From Mycobacterium paraffinicum (GTDB lineage: Bacteria > Actinomycetota > Actinomycetes > Mycobacteriales > Mycobacteriaceae), in NCBI RefSeq assembly GCF_001907675.1, contig NZ_MPNT01000024.1, positions 1 to 64,000 on the forward strand: a stretch of 64,000 nt of DNA, read 5' to 3'. Both the position numbers and the translations under genes were made by a program. Each line of letters opens with the position of its first letter. The first letter of the stretch is position 1. Under the pieces are notes generated by a model that searched no databases, had not been told where the DNA came from, and saw only the letters and a list, made by a program, of their open reading frames with translations. Shown one piece after another: positions 44,603 through 52,401 of this stretch.

Positions 44603-45873
44603 GCCACGTTGGCCTGGCGGCGCGTCGCGTACACCTCGGCCAGGAATTGCTCGACGGCGACCGCGGTGTGCACCGCGCGTGCCGAGCCGAAGATGTCGAA
44701 AGCGTGTTGGGTGAACGGCAATTCGGCGTACACGACGGACTGGGTGCTGACCTTCCGCAGTCGTTCGACGAACGCGCGCGCCTGCTCGACGGGCACCAGC
44801 GAGTCGTTGCGGCCGTGCAGGACGAAGAATGGGGGAGCGTCGGCGGAAACGTGGTTGACCGGCGACGCGGTGATGAACGGCTGCATGTTCGTCGAGGGCC
44901 GTTGCTTGACAACGGATTTGACTAGCAGCGCCGGCATCATCGGATGCATCGCGTCGTTGAACCGGGTGAAGTCGTAGATGCCGTAGAACGGCACGGCCGC
45001 CTGCACCCGCGTGTCGGCGTCCTCGAAGCCGGGCTGAAACTCCGGCAGGTTGGGCGTGAGCGCGGCCAGCGACGAGAGGTGGCCGCCGGCCGAACCGCCG
45101 GTGATGGCGATGAATTCGGGATCGCCGCCGTACTCGGCGATGTGCGCCTTGACCCACGCCAGGGCGCGCTTGACGTCGACGATGTGGTCGGGCCAGGTGT
45201 TGCGCGGGCTGTGCCGGTAGTTGATCGACACGCAGACCCAGCCCAACTCCGCGAGGTGGCTCATCAACGGATGGGCTTGTCCGCGTTTGTTTCCCGTCGT
45301 CCAGGCGCCGCCCGGGATCTGGAAGAGCACCGGGGCCTTGCCGGTGGGGTCCAGATCGGGACGACGCCAGATGTCCAGGTAATTGGCGCTGCCGTATTCC
45401 CCGTAGCTGATGTTGGAGTCGTGGGCGTAGTCGCGATAGATGCGCATCATCCGCAACACCCCCGGCGTCTTGGCGGTGCCGCCGCCCGCCGGCCGGCGCC
45501 ACAGATCTCCCGATTCGGTGAGCCGCGACGCGCCCAGGCCCTGGTCCAACGCCTCCGTCAGCGGAATGTTGGCCTGGTGCCCGGCGCGGCTGAAGTTCAG
45601 CAGGCCCAGCGCGGAAACCCCCGCCACCGTCCACGCCGCGAATCGCACCGGCCGGGTGAGGCGTCGGGCCGTCAACGCCAAACCGCCGAGCTGGCTGACG
45701 AGCGTTTGCAGGGGCAACTCGGTGACGACCACGCCGAACATGAACGAGAACAGCGAGGCGTATCCGCTGCGCGCCAACGGCCGGTAGGCGTTGAGCGTGG
45801 ACACCGCGGTCACCGCCGTGACCACGAGCGACCCAATCTGCCGGATGACATGCATGATTCGAGCTGTCCGCAT
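44599..45873 (-). CDS. lipM: Membrane-associated carboxylesterase, LipM-like (HSL family)
   Basis: A 424-residue esterase. Three or four hydrophobic segments in residues 10-98 anchor the protein, followed by an HSL-type alpha/beta hydrolase: the oxyanion block QIPGGAWTTGNKRG (an altered HGGG), nucleophile Ser in ITGGSAGGHLSSL near residue 256, Asp in HGRNDSLVP and base His in FTQHAFD. Layout and length match LipM (Rv2284). It hydrolyses short to medium acyl esters at the membrane; natural substrate unknown. Convergent with the TetR gene with a 4-bp overlap, and divergent from the MPT64-like gene. Confidence 0.78.
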   Translation of the reverse strand: MRTARIMHVIRQIGSLVVTAVTAVSTLNAYRPLARSGYASLFSFMFGVVVTELPLQTLVSQLGGLALTARRLTRPVRFAAWTVAGVSALGLLNFSRAGHQANIPLTEALDQGLGASRLTESGDLWRRPAGGGTAKTPGVLRMMRIYRDYAHDSNISYGEYGSANYLDIWRRPDLDPTGKAPVLFQIPGGAWTTGNKRGQAHPLMSHLAELGWVCVSINYRHSPRNTWPDHIVDVKRALAWVKAHIAEYGGDPEFIAITGGSAGGHLSSLAALTPNLPEFQPGFEDADTRVQAAVPFYGIYDFTRFNDAMHPMMPALLVKSVVKQRPSTNMQPFITASPVNHVSADAPPFFVLHGRNDSLVPVEQARAFVERLRKVSTQSVVYAELPFTQHAFDIFGSARAVHTAVAVEQFLAEVYATRRQANVA

Positions 45874-45986
45874 GGGCTCACCTTACGAGGTGAGGTTTTG
45901 GGATCGGTAGGCGCGCGTACGGTGCTTACTTACCGCACACGACCGCTGCGTCGAGCAGCGCCCCGGACGGAACGGACCCAGCATCG

Positions 45987-46655
45987 ATGACCATAGCCAG
46001 GAAGGCTCCGATCGCGGCGGCCGCCTGTGTCCTGACCGCGTTGGCGTGCGGCTGGACGGCCAACGCGCAATCGGCGTGCGCCGACCTCGGCGGAACCGTC
46101 GACGAACACCAGATCTGCCGGGGGCACATCGTGACGACCAACTACACGCTCGACCTGAGCTTTCCCGTCGACTATCCCGACCAGCAGCCGCTCGCCGACT
46201 ACGTGACTCACACCCGAGACGAGTGGGCCGACGACGCGAAGGCACATCCGCCCACCGGCCGGGCGTACCTGCTGACCATCACGGGGAAGGCGTACCGGTC
46301 CGGCACGCCCAATGCCGGGACCCAATCCGTGGTGATCGACACCAACCAGGACCTCGGCGCCCACCCGGTGACTTCGTACAAGGCGTTCAACTACGACCTG
46401 GGCAAGCGCGCGCCCATCACCTTCGACACGCTGTTCAAGCCGGGCTCCAACCCGCTGAACGTGCTCAACCCGATCGTCCGGCGCGAGCTGGGTCCACTGC
46501 CGTTCGGCGACCCCGGGGTCGACGCGTACCAGAACTTCGCGATCACCGACGACGCCGTGATCTTCTTCTTCAGCCAGGGTGAGGTGCTGGCGCAGGTCGA
46601 CGGACCCCAGCGGCTGTCGGTACCGCGTACCGAACTCGCATCGCTGCTGGCGTGA
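45987..46655 (+). CDS. Secreted MPT64-like (RsiV/DUF3298-type) protein
   Basis: A 222-residue secreted protein. The signal peptide (MTIARKAPIAAAACVLTALA) ends near residue 27 after ANA. The mature domain repeats MPT64 features: cysteine pair near residues 31 and 44, TNYTLDLSFPVDYPDQQ, YLLTITGKAYRSGTPNAGTQ and KRAPITFDTLFKPGS. MPT64 is a secreted antigen of the RsiV-like beta-grasp fold with no proven enzymatic role. Not MPT64 itself, since several paralogues exist. It converges on the ferredoxin gene with a 6-bp gap. Confidence 0.82.
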   Translation: MTIARKAPIAAAACVLTALACGWTANAQSACADLGGTVDEHQICRGHIVTTNYTLDLSFPVDYPDQQPLADYVTHTRDEWADDAKAHPPTGRAYLLTITGKAYRSGTPNAGTQSVVIDTNQDLGAHPVTSYKAFNYDLGKRAPITFDTLFKPGSNPLNVLNPIVRRELGPLPFGDPGVDAYQNFAITDDAVIFFFSQGEVLAQVDGPQRLSVPRTELASLLA

Positions 46656-46661
46656 CGCGGC

Positions 46662-46988
46662 CTAGGTGGCCTCGGCCCGGCTTTCGAGGTTCTTGACCGG
46701 GGCGGGGTCGTTCTCGGTCAGCCCGACCTTCGCGGCGCCGCCCGGGGAGCCCAGTTCGGCGAAGAAGTCGGCGTTGATCTGGGTGTACTCGCTGTACTCG
46801 CCCGGGACGTCGTCCTCGTAATAGATGGACTCCACCGGGCACACCGGCTCGCAGGCGCCGCAGTCGACGCACTCGTCGGGGTGGATGTAGAGCATCCGCG
46901 CGCCCTCATAGATGCAGTCGACGGGACATTCCTCGATGCACGCCTTGTCCTTGATGTCGACGCAGGGTTCGGCGATCACGTATGCCAC
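46662..46988 (-). CDS. 7Fe ferredoxin, FdxC-like
   Basis: A 108-residue ferredoxin. Cysteines in CVDIKDKACIEECPVDCIYE and ECVDCGACEPVCPVESI give one [3Fe-4S] and one [4Fe-4S] cluster, as in mycobacterial FdxA/FdxC. The C-terminal half (INADFFAELGSPGGAAKVG) is like FdxC (Rv1177) as I recall. It carries electrons at low potential; the sulfite reductase SirA encoded 2.6 kb away is ferredoxin-dependent. It is divergent from the LysR gene, and a shared box (47103-47134) lies between them, so joint control with sulfur genes is plausible. Confidence 0.88.
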   Translation of the reverse strand: MAYVIAEPCVDIKDKACIEECPVDCIYEGARMLYIHPDECVDCGACEPVCPVESIYYEDDVPGEYSEYTQINADFFAELGSPGGAAKVGLTENDPAPVKNLESRAEAT

Positions 46989-47158
46989 GAGCGTTGTCCT
47001 TCCTTGTCTGGCTGGCTAATTTAGCGCGGCCGATGCGCTACCGGCCAGGGTCATCCTTCCCATCGTTCTCGCCGCCACCCGGCGCGAGTAGGGCACGCGG
47101 CGTTGTGGAGTCACAAGCTATCGTTGTGGCACACGAATCGATTGTGATGTGATCAGCC
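46989..47158. other. Divergent intergenic region with LysR-type box
   Basis: This 170-bp gap between ferredoxin and LysR genes contains TTGTGGAGTCACAA (47103-47116) and a half-site at 47124-47128. No gene seen. Confidence 0.5.
47103..47134. promoter_or_regulatory. LysR-type regulatory box, regulator promoter
   Basis: TTGTG-GAGT-CACAA is a perfect 5-bp inverted repeat within a T-N11-A frame, followed 21 bp later by another GTTGTG half-site. The same arrangement with the same spacing occurs upstream of sirA at 51432-51457. Confidence 0.7.
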
Positions 47159-48094
47159 ATGCCGCTCAGCCCCCGGATGCCGGAGCTCGCCTCGTTCGAG
47201 GTGTTTCTGGCGATCGCCGAGACCGGCAGCCTGGGCCGCGCCGCGCGCGAACTCGGGCTGACGCAGCAGGCGATTTCCCGGCGGCTCGCATCGATGGAGG
47301 CGCAGATCGGGGTGACGCTGGCGGTGCGGACCACGCGCGGTTCGCAGCTGACGCCGGCGGGCCTGGTCGTCGCGGACTGGGCGAGACGATTGCTCGAGGT
47401 CGCCACGGAGATCGACGCCGGCATGGGTTCGCTGCGCAAGGAGGGCCGCGAGCGGGTCCGGGTGGCGGCTTCGCAGACGATCTCCGAGCAGCTGATGCCG
47501 CACTGGCTGTTGTCGCTGCAGGCCGAGGCGACGCGACGCGGCGGCTCTGCGCCGCAGGTGATTTTGACGGCCACCAACAGCGAGCACGCCATCGCCGCGG
47601 TCCGCGACGGCAGCGTCGATCTCGGCTTCGTCGAGAACCCCGGCACGCCAACGGGATTGGGCACCTGCGTGGTGGGGCAGGACGAACTGGTGATCGTGGT
47701 GCCGCCGGGCCACAAGTGGACCCGACGTAGCGTGACCGCCCGCGAGCTGGCGCAGACGCCATTGGTCGCGCGCGAACCGCATTCGGGCATCCGCGATTCG
47801 CTGACGGTTGCGCTGCGCCGCGTGCTGGGCGACGACATGGAACAGGCTGCGCCGGTGCTGGAGTTGACGTCGGCCGCCGCGATGCGCGCGGCCGTTCTTG
47901 CCGGCGCGGGACCGGCGGCGATGAGCCGGCTGGCGGTGGCCGACGACCTCGCGGTCGGGCGGCTGAGCGCGGTCACCATCCCGAAGTTGGACCTGCGCCG
48001 CAAGTTTCGCGCCATCTGGGTGGGTGGGCGCACGCCGCCGGCCGGGGCGGTGCGAGACATGGTGAGCCACATCGTCAGCCGGGTGAAAGCCTAA
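47159..48094 (+). CDS. LysR family regulator (Rv2282c-like), candidate sulfur regulator
   Basis: A 311-residue LysR protein. The winged helix at residues 8-68 reads ASFEVFLAIAETGSLGRAAR and LTQQAISRRLASMEAQIGV. The effector domain follows (residues 95-305) with VAASQTISEQLMPHWL and ENPGTPTGLG. ATG 47159 lies 42 bp after the TTGTG-N4-CACAA box. The box is repeated upstream of the sirA-cysH operon, so this protein is the likely activator of sulfite and APS reduction, though LysR members from memory of this locus were not functionally named. Its 3' end faces the end of the sirA operon. Confidence 0.82.
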   Translation: MPLSPRMPELASFEVFLAIAETGSLGRAARELGLTQQAISRRLASMEAQIGVTLAVRTTRGSQLTPAGLVVADWARRLLEVATEIDAGMGSLRKEGRERVRVAASQTISEQLMPHWLLSLQAEATRRGGSAPQVILTATNSEHAIAAVRDGSVDLGFVENPGTPTGLGTCVVGQDELVIVVPPGHKWTRRSVTARELAQTPLVAREPHSGIRDSLTVALRRVLGDDMEQAAPVLELTSAAAMRAAVLAGAGPAAMSRLAVADDLAVGRLSAVTIPKLDLRRKFRAIWVGGRTPPAGAVRDMVSHIVSRVKA

Positions 48095-48139
48095 ACCGTC
48101 CCGCGAGTGTCGATTTGTCGTGAGGTTTCGGGGGCGGAT

Positions 48140-48856
48140 TCAGGCGGCGGCGTCGGCTTCCAGCGCCCCGTCGTAGCGGTCGAGCACCGTCTCGGCGACG
48201 AGCCGATGCGCGCCGAGCGGCGCGGCCATCGGAATGCCGTTGTCGCGCGCGAAGGTTGAGACGCCGTCGGTGAGCAGTCCCGGCGCCAGGAACCAGGGCG
48301 CGATGACCAGCCGGCGCGCACCGCGGCGGCGCAGGTGGGCGGCGGCTTTGTGGACCGATGCCTCCGGTCGGGTGGCGAACGCCGTCGTCGCCCCGGCCCA
48401 CCGGGTGCCGACGGCCAGCCTGGACGCCACCTTCGCGGTGCGCACGTTCGCGGCGGCGTTCGACGAGCCGATGGCGACGACCATGACCCCCAGCTCGTCG
48501 TCGTCCGGGGAAACCCCGACGTCGCCGAGGCGTTCGCGCAGCACGGACACCAGCCGCTCGTCCTCGCCGAGGACGTCGGCCTGCCGGATGCCGTGGGCCC
48601 CGGCCTCGGCGATCTGCGTCGGGATGTCCAGGCGCGCGTGGTAGGCACTGGCCAGCAGGAACGGGGCAACGACCGCGCGGCGGCTGTCCGGCAGGCCGGC
48701 CAGCACGTCGACGAAGTTCGGCTCGTTGAGCTCGAGGAACGCCAGTCGCACGTCGAGGTCGGGGCGCATGCTCGCCAGCCGATCGGCCAGCGCTCGCGCG
48801 TTGGCGCCCGAGCGCGGGTCCCGGCTGCCGTGGGCGGTGAGTACGAGCGTGCTCAT
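48140..48856 (-). CDS. CbiX/SirB-like sirohydrochlorin chelatase
   Basis: A 238-residue class II chelatase with two repeats. The first begins VLTAHGSRDPRS with the metal-binding His9-type position and has PFLLASAYHARLDIP near residue 66; the second has VAIGSSNAAANVRTAK and APWFLAPGLLTDGV. Class II chelatases insert Fe2+ or Co2+ into sirohydrochlorin. Its place as last gene after sirA and cysH fits siroheme supply to the sulfite reductase (Rv2391-Rv2393 order as I recall). ATG 48856 overlaps the cysH stop (ATGA). Confidence 0.85.
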   Translation of the reverse strand: MSTLVLTAHGSRDPRSGANARALADRLASMRPDLDVRLAFLELNEPNFVDVLAGLPDSRRAVVAPFLLASAYHARLDIPTQIAEAGAHGIRQADVLGEDERLVSVLRERLGDVGVSPDDDELGVMVVAIGSSNAAANVRTAKVASRLAVGTRWAGATTAFATRPEASVHKAAAHLRRRGARRLVIAPWFLAPGLLTDGVSTFARDNGIPMAAPLGAHRLVAETVLDRYDGALEADAAA

Positions 48857-49590
48857 GATGCGTGCAACCCGCATTCGATCTTGTTTCGTCCCCTCCAGCG
48901 CCCGCTGCGAGGATCGTCACCCTCGGCCGGCTTGCTGGTGCAGGGCGCGCAGCCGATGGACGGGTAGCCCTCCTCGACCAGCGGGTTGACCAACACGTTG
49001 TTGCGCTGGATGTAGTCCTGGACGTCGTCGTCGGTCCAGGCCGCGATCGGGTTGACCTTGATGACCTTGAACGACTCGTCGAAGCTGATCAGCGGCGCGT
49101 CGGCGCGGGTGGCGGCCTCCACCCGGCGCAGCCCGCTCACCCAGGCGGCGTAGCCGCGCAGCGCGCGGCGCAGGGGGAGAACCTTGCGCAGGCGGCAGCA
49201 TTCGTTGGGGTCGCGGGCGAACAGGTCCTTGCCCCGCAGCTCGTCCTGCTCGGCGACGGTGTGCTCGGGCGTGACGTTGAGCAAGTGGATGTCGTACACG
49301 GACTCGACCGCGTCGCGGGTGCCGATCGTTTCGGCGAAGTGGTAGCCGGTGTCCAGGAACAGCACCGGCACGCCCGGGCGCACGGCGGACGCGAGCGAAA
49401 TCACCACGGCGTCTTGCATATTGGCCGCCACCACATATTTGCAGTTGGCTCCTTCGCGGGGGCCGTCGACGCCGCCGAAGTGTTCGTCGGTCCAGCGCAG
49501 GACATCGGTGGCTTCGGCGTCCGCCATCTCGGCCGCGCCGCGTTCGGCCAGTTTGCGCAGCTGCTCTTCGGTGAAGTTCATCGCCACCAT
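48853..49590 (-). CDS. cysH: APS reductase CysH (assimilatory adenylyl-sulfate reductase)
   Basis: A 245-residue APS/PAPS reductase. [4Fe-4S] cluster ligands Cys131-Cys132 (ECCRLRKV) and Cys214/Cys217 (IGCAPCTSKP) mark the APS-specific bacterial type; catalytic Cys240 is in the ECGLH tail. LFLDTGYHFAET is the conserved PP-loop-following segment. It reduces adenylyl sulfate to sulfite with thioredoxin. The sulfite goes to SirA, encoded 16 bp upstream in the same operon. ATG 49590 preferred; ATG 49581 is an in-frame alternative. Confidence 0.95.
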   Translation of the reverse strand: MVAMNFTEEQLRKLAERGAAEMADAEATDVLRWTDEHFGGVDGPREGANCKYVVAANMQDAVVISLASAVRPGVPVLFLDTGYHFAETIGTRDAVESVYDIHLLNVTPEHTVAEQDELRGKDLFARDPNECCRLRKVLPLRRALRGYAAWVSGLRRVEAATRADAPLISFDESFKVIKVNPIAAWTDDDVQDYIQRNNVLVNPLVEEGYPSIGCAPCTSKPAEGDDPRSGRWRGRNKIECGLHAS

Positions 49591-49606
49591 GGCGGGTCCT
49601 CAGCTC

Positions 49607-51274
49607 CTATCGCAGATCGGCCTCGTCGGCGCGCAGGGCCCAGGCGGCGAAACGCTCATCGCCGTCGCGCTGCTCGAGGAACTTGCGGGTCACGCGGTCG
49701 ATGTAGTCGCCGAGCTCGTCGCTGGTCACCTTGTGCTGGCGCAACTTTCGGCCGAAGCCACTGGCTTCGCCGAGGCCGCCGCCCAGGTGGACCTGGAAGC
49801 CTTCGACGGAGTTGCCCTGGCCGTCGTCGATCCACTGGCCTTTGAAGCCGATGTCGGCGACCTGAATGCGCGCGCACGAGTTGGGGCAGCCGTTGAGGTG
49901 GACGCTGATCGGCACGTCGAGCTTGGAGTCGACGTCGGCCAGCCGCTGCTCCAGCTCGGGCACCAAAGTCTGTGTGCGGACGCGGGTTTCGGCGAAGGAC
50001 AGCTTGCAGAACTCGATGCCGGTGCAGGCCATGGTGTTCTTGCGCCACGCGGAGGGGCGCGATGGCAGGCCCAGCGCGTCCAGGGCGGCGACGGTCTCGT
50101 CGACTTTGTCGTCGGGCACGTCGAGGATGACCAGCTTCTGGAACGGGGTCAGCCGGGCGCGGTCGGAGCCGATCTTCTCCATCAGGTCGGCCACCGCCGA
50201 CAGGGTGGTGCCCGAAACGCGTCCGGCGATCGGGGCGACGCCAATCGCGTTGAGCCCGTTCTTGATCTTCTGCACACCGACGTGGTCGATGGTGTGCTTG
50301 ACCGGTGCGGGGGCCGGGCCGTCGATCAGCCGGCGGTTCAGGTATTCCTGTTCGAGAACCTCACGGAACTTCTCGACGCCCCAGTCCTTGATCAGGAACT
50401 TCAGCCGCGCCTTGGCGCGCATCCGCCGGTAGCCGTAGTCACGGAACAGCCGGGTCACGGCCTCCCACACGTCGGGCACCTCGTCCAGCGGCACCCACAC
50501 CCCGACCCGCTGGGCCAGCATCGGGTTGGTCGACAGGCCGCCGCCCACCCACAGGTCCAGGCCGGGGCCGTGCTCGGGGTGGTTGACGCCGATGAACGCG
50601 ACGTCGTGGGTTTCGTGGGAGACGTCCTGCAGGCCCGACACCGCGGTTTTGTATTTGCGCGGGAGGTTGGCGTACTCGGGGTTGTTCAGGGAGCGCCGGA
50701 CGATCTCGTCGATCGCGGGGGTCGGGTCGAGTACCTCGTCGAGCGCGTCGCCGGCCAGCGGCGACCCGTGGATGCCACGCGGGCAGTCGCCGCAGGCCTC
50801 GGTGGTCTGCAGGCCCACTTCGTCGAGGCGGCGCCAGATCTCGGGCACGTCCTCGATGCGGATCCAGTGCAGCTGCAGGTTTTCCCGGTCGCTGATGTCG
50901 GCGGTGTCGCGGGCGAATTCCGTCGAGATCTGGCCCAAGGTGCGCATCGAGCGCGCCGTCAACGGCTTGCCGTCGGTGCGGACCCGCATCATGAAGTACT
51001 TGGCTTCGATCTTGTCGGTGTTGTCGTCACCGGTCCAGCTGCCGTCGTAACCCTGCTCGCGTTGCGTGTACAGGCCCATCCAGCGGAAGCGCCCGCGCAG
51101 GTCGGAGTGGTCGATGCTGTCGAAGCCCTGCTTGGCGTAGACGTTGACGATGCGGTCGCGCACGTTCAGCGGCGCGTCGTCGTTCTTGATCTTCTCGGTG
51201 TCGTTGAGCGGTTCGCGGTCACCCAGTGCCCACTGGCCTTCGCTGCGGGTCTTGGCGGGGCGTGCTGCGGTCAT
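49607..51274 (-). CDS. sirA: Ferredoxin-dependent sulfite reductase SirA (NirA)
   Basis: A 555-residue siroheme/[4Fe-4S] sulfite reductase. Cluster and siroheme cysteines are Cys417, Cys423, Cys463 and Cys467 (TGIEFC, NGCPNSC). Tyr69 and Cys161, the pair covalently linked in the M. tuberculosis enzyme, are both present at the same positions. It reduces sulfite to sulfide in six one-electron steps from ferredoxin, supplying cysteine synthesis. First gene of sirA-cysH-chelatase. The 311-bp upstream region has a LysR box and a possible leader. ATG 51274 follows GAAGGAG. Confidence 0.95.
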   Translation of the reverse strand: MTAARPAKTRSEGQWALGDREPLNDTEKIKNDDAPLNVRDRIVNVYAKQGFDSIDHSDLRGRFRWMGLYTQREQGYDGSWTGDDNTDKIEAKYFMMRVRTDGKPLTARSMRTLGQISTEFARDTADISDRENLQLHWIRIEDVPEIWRRLDEVGLQTTEACGDCPRGIHGSPLAGDALDEVLDPTPAIDEIVRRSLNNPEYANLPRKYKTAVSGLQDVSHETHDVAFIGVNHPEHGPGLDLWVGGGLSTNPMLAQRVGVWVPLDEVPDVWEAVTRLFRDYGYRRMRAKARLKFLIKDWGVEKFREVLEQEYLNRRLIDGPAPAPVKHTIDHVGVQKIKNGLNAIGVAPIAGRVSGTTLSAVADLMEKIGSDRARLTPFQKLVILDVPDDKVDETVAALDALGLPSRPSAWRKNTMACTGIEFCKLSFAETRVRTQTLVPELEQRLADVDSKLDVPISVHLNGCPNSCARIQVADIGFKGQWIDDGQGNSVEGFQVHLGGGLGEASGFGRKLRQHKVTSDELGDYIDRVTRKFLEQRDGDERFAAWALRADEADLR

Positions 51275-51339
51275 GATGTCTCCTTCGCGGTGCGGAACGG
51301 CTTTGGGCTGCTGGCCGCGGCATCGACGCGATGATGTTG

Positions 51340-51384
51340 TCAGTCAGAGGTGAGAGCGGGCGCTTCGTTGCGCCCACGTCTCAT
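51340..51384 (-). CDS. Possible 14-residue leader peptide of sirA operon
   Basis: ATG 51384 to TGA 51342-51340, beginning MRRGRNEAP and without cysteine. It lies 48-62 bp downstream of the LysR box, where a transcription start could be, and has no ribosome site, so it would be leaderless. A GC-rich hairpin lies within it. Weakly supported. Confidence 0.25.
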   Translation of the reverse strand: MRRGRNEAPALTSD

Positions 51385-51431
51385 GACTTCATAGTGCCGA
51401 GGCCAGGCGTGCGGGAGTAGAGGTCGCGCCG

Positions 51432-51457
51432 TTGTGAGGGCACAACCGTTGGTTGTG
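51432..51457. promoter_or_regulatory. LysR-type regulatory box, sirA operon
   Basis: TTGTG-AGGG-CACAA (51432-51445) followed 21 bp from its start by GTTGTG, exactly the arrangement at 47103-47128. About 160 bp upstream of the sirA start codon. Confidence 0.7.
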
Positions 51458-51585
51458 TGCGCGGGTTCACTGATCGACGATCCCCTCGAATTCGCCGGCA
51501 AAATTCCGCGCCGCAAAACCGAGGTCGCCCTAGGTCGGCGGGCGTAGCATCAGCTCACGCTCAACGGCGAGCGAGGGCAAACAAC

Positions 51586-52401
51586 ATGAACGACACCCAC
51601 ACCGACTCGACCGACGTCGACAAATGGGACCGCGATCTGACCGAGCACGTCGTCGCGCTGACCCGGCCGATCGTCAAAAGGTATTTCCGTTCCGAGGTCC
51701 GCGGCCTGGACAACATTCCGGAAGGCCCGTCGCTGGTGGTGGGCAACCATTCCGGCGGCATGTTCACGTTCGACCTGTCGGTGTTCGCCGTCGACTATTA
51801 CGACACCTACGGCTACGACCGACCCCTCTACGCGCTGGCGTTCGACACCATCTTCTCCGGACCGGCCGCCGAGTTCTTCCGGCGCACCGGGGTGATCCGG
51901 GCAACGCGCGAGAACGCCGCGAAGGCGCTGGCCTCGGGCGCGGTCGTGCTGGTCTTCCCGGGCGGCGACTACGACGTGTACCGGCCGACCTTGCAGGAGA
52001 ATGTGATCGACTTCGACGGCCGGACCGGCTACATCACCACGGCCCTGGAGGCGAACGTTCCGATCGTGCCGGCCGTCTCGATCGGGGGGCAGGAGAGCCA
52101 GCTGTTCCTGACGCGTGGGCAGTGGCTGGCGCGGCTGCTCCGGCTGACCAAGTTCGAGCGCCGGTTCTTCCGAACGAACATCATGCCGGTCACGTTTGGT
52201 TTTCCGTTCGGGTTCAGCGTTCTCGCGCCGGTCAACATGCCGCTGCCCACCAAGATCGTCACCGAGGTGTTGCCGCCGATCGACCTGGGCCACTTCGGCG
52301 ACGCTCCCGACATCAAGCGGCTCGATGCGCACGTGCGCTGGACCATGCGGAAGGGACTCAAAGCCCTTGCCGCCCAACGCCATTTCCCGGTTATCGGTTA
52401 A
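51586..52401 (+). CDS. 1-acyl-glycerol-phosphate acyltransferase-like (PlsC domain)
   Basis: A 271-residue PlsC-type acyltransferase. The block SLVVGNHSGGMFTFDLSVF near residue 48 provides the catalytic His; the usual HX4D spacing is longer here (His to Asp 8 residues), as in a related group of diacylglycerol-type acyltransferases. VLVFPGGDYDVYRP near residue 124 and PIVPAVSIGGQE near residue 160 are substrate-site blocks. It probably acylates a glycerolipid with acyl-CoA. ATG 51586 chosen; upstream in-frame sequence reaches back to the LysR box. It overlaps the convergent FAD dehydrogenase by 4 bp. Confidence 0.8.
   Translation: MNDTHTDSTDVDKWDRDLTEHVVALTRPIVKRYFRSEVRGLDNIPEGPSLVVGNHSGGMFTFDLSVFAVDYYDTYGYDRPLYALAFDTIFSGPAAEFFRRTGVIRATRENAAKALASGAVVLVFPGGDYDVYRPTLQENVIDFDGRTGYITTALEANVPIVPAVSIGGQESQLFLTRGQWLARLLRLTKFERRFFRTNIMPVTFGFPFGFSVLAPVNMPLPTKIVTEVLPPIDLGHFGDAPDIKRLDAHVRWTMRKGLKALAAQRHFPVIG

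Larger units (their letters stand above)
51275..51585. other. Divergent regulatory region of sirA
   Basis: This 311-bp region separates sirA (leftward) from the acyltransferase (rightward). On the sirA strand it holds the LysR box (51432-51457), a possible 14-codon leader frame (51384 down to 51340), and a hairpin GGGCGC-AACGAA-GCGCCC (51358-51375) inside that frame. I searched it for the poly-cysteine leader known before sulfur operons in mycobacteria and did not find one. Confidence 0.5.

Noticed and set aside
51275..51585. Poly-cysteine leader peptide upstream of sirA, as known for mycobacterial sulfur operons
   Set aside because: I read the leftward strand in all frames and found no run of cysteine codons; only a cysteine-free 14-codon frame is present.
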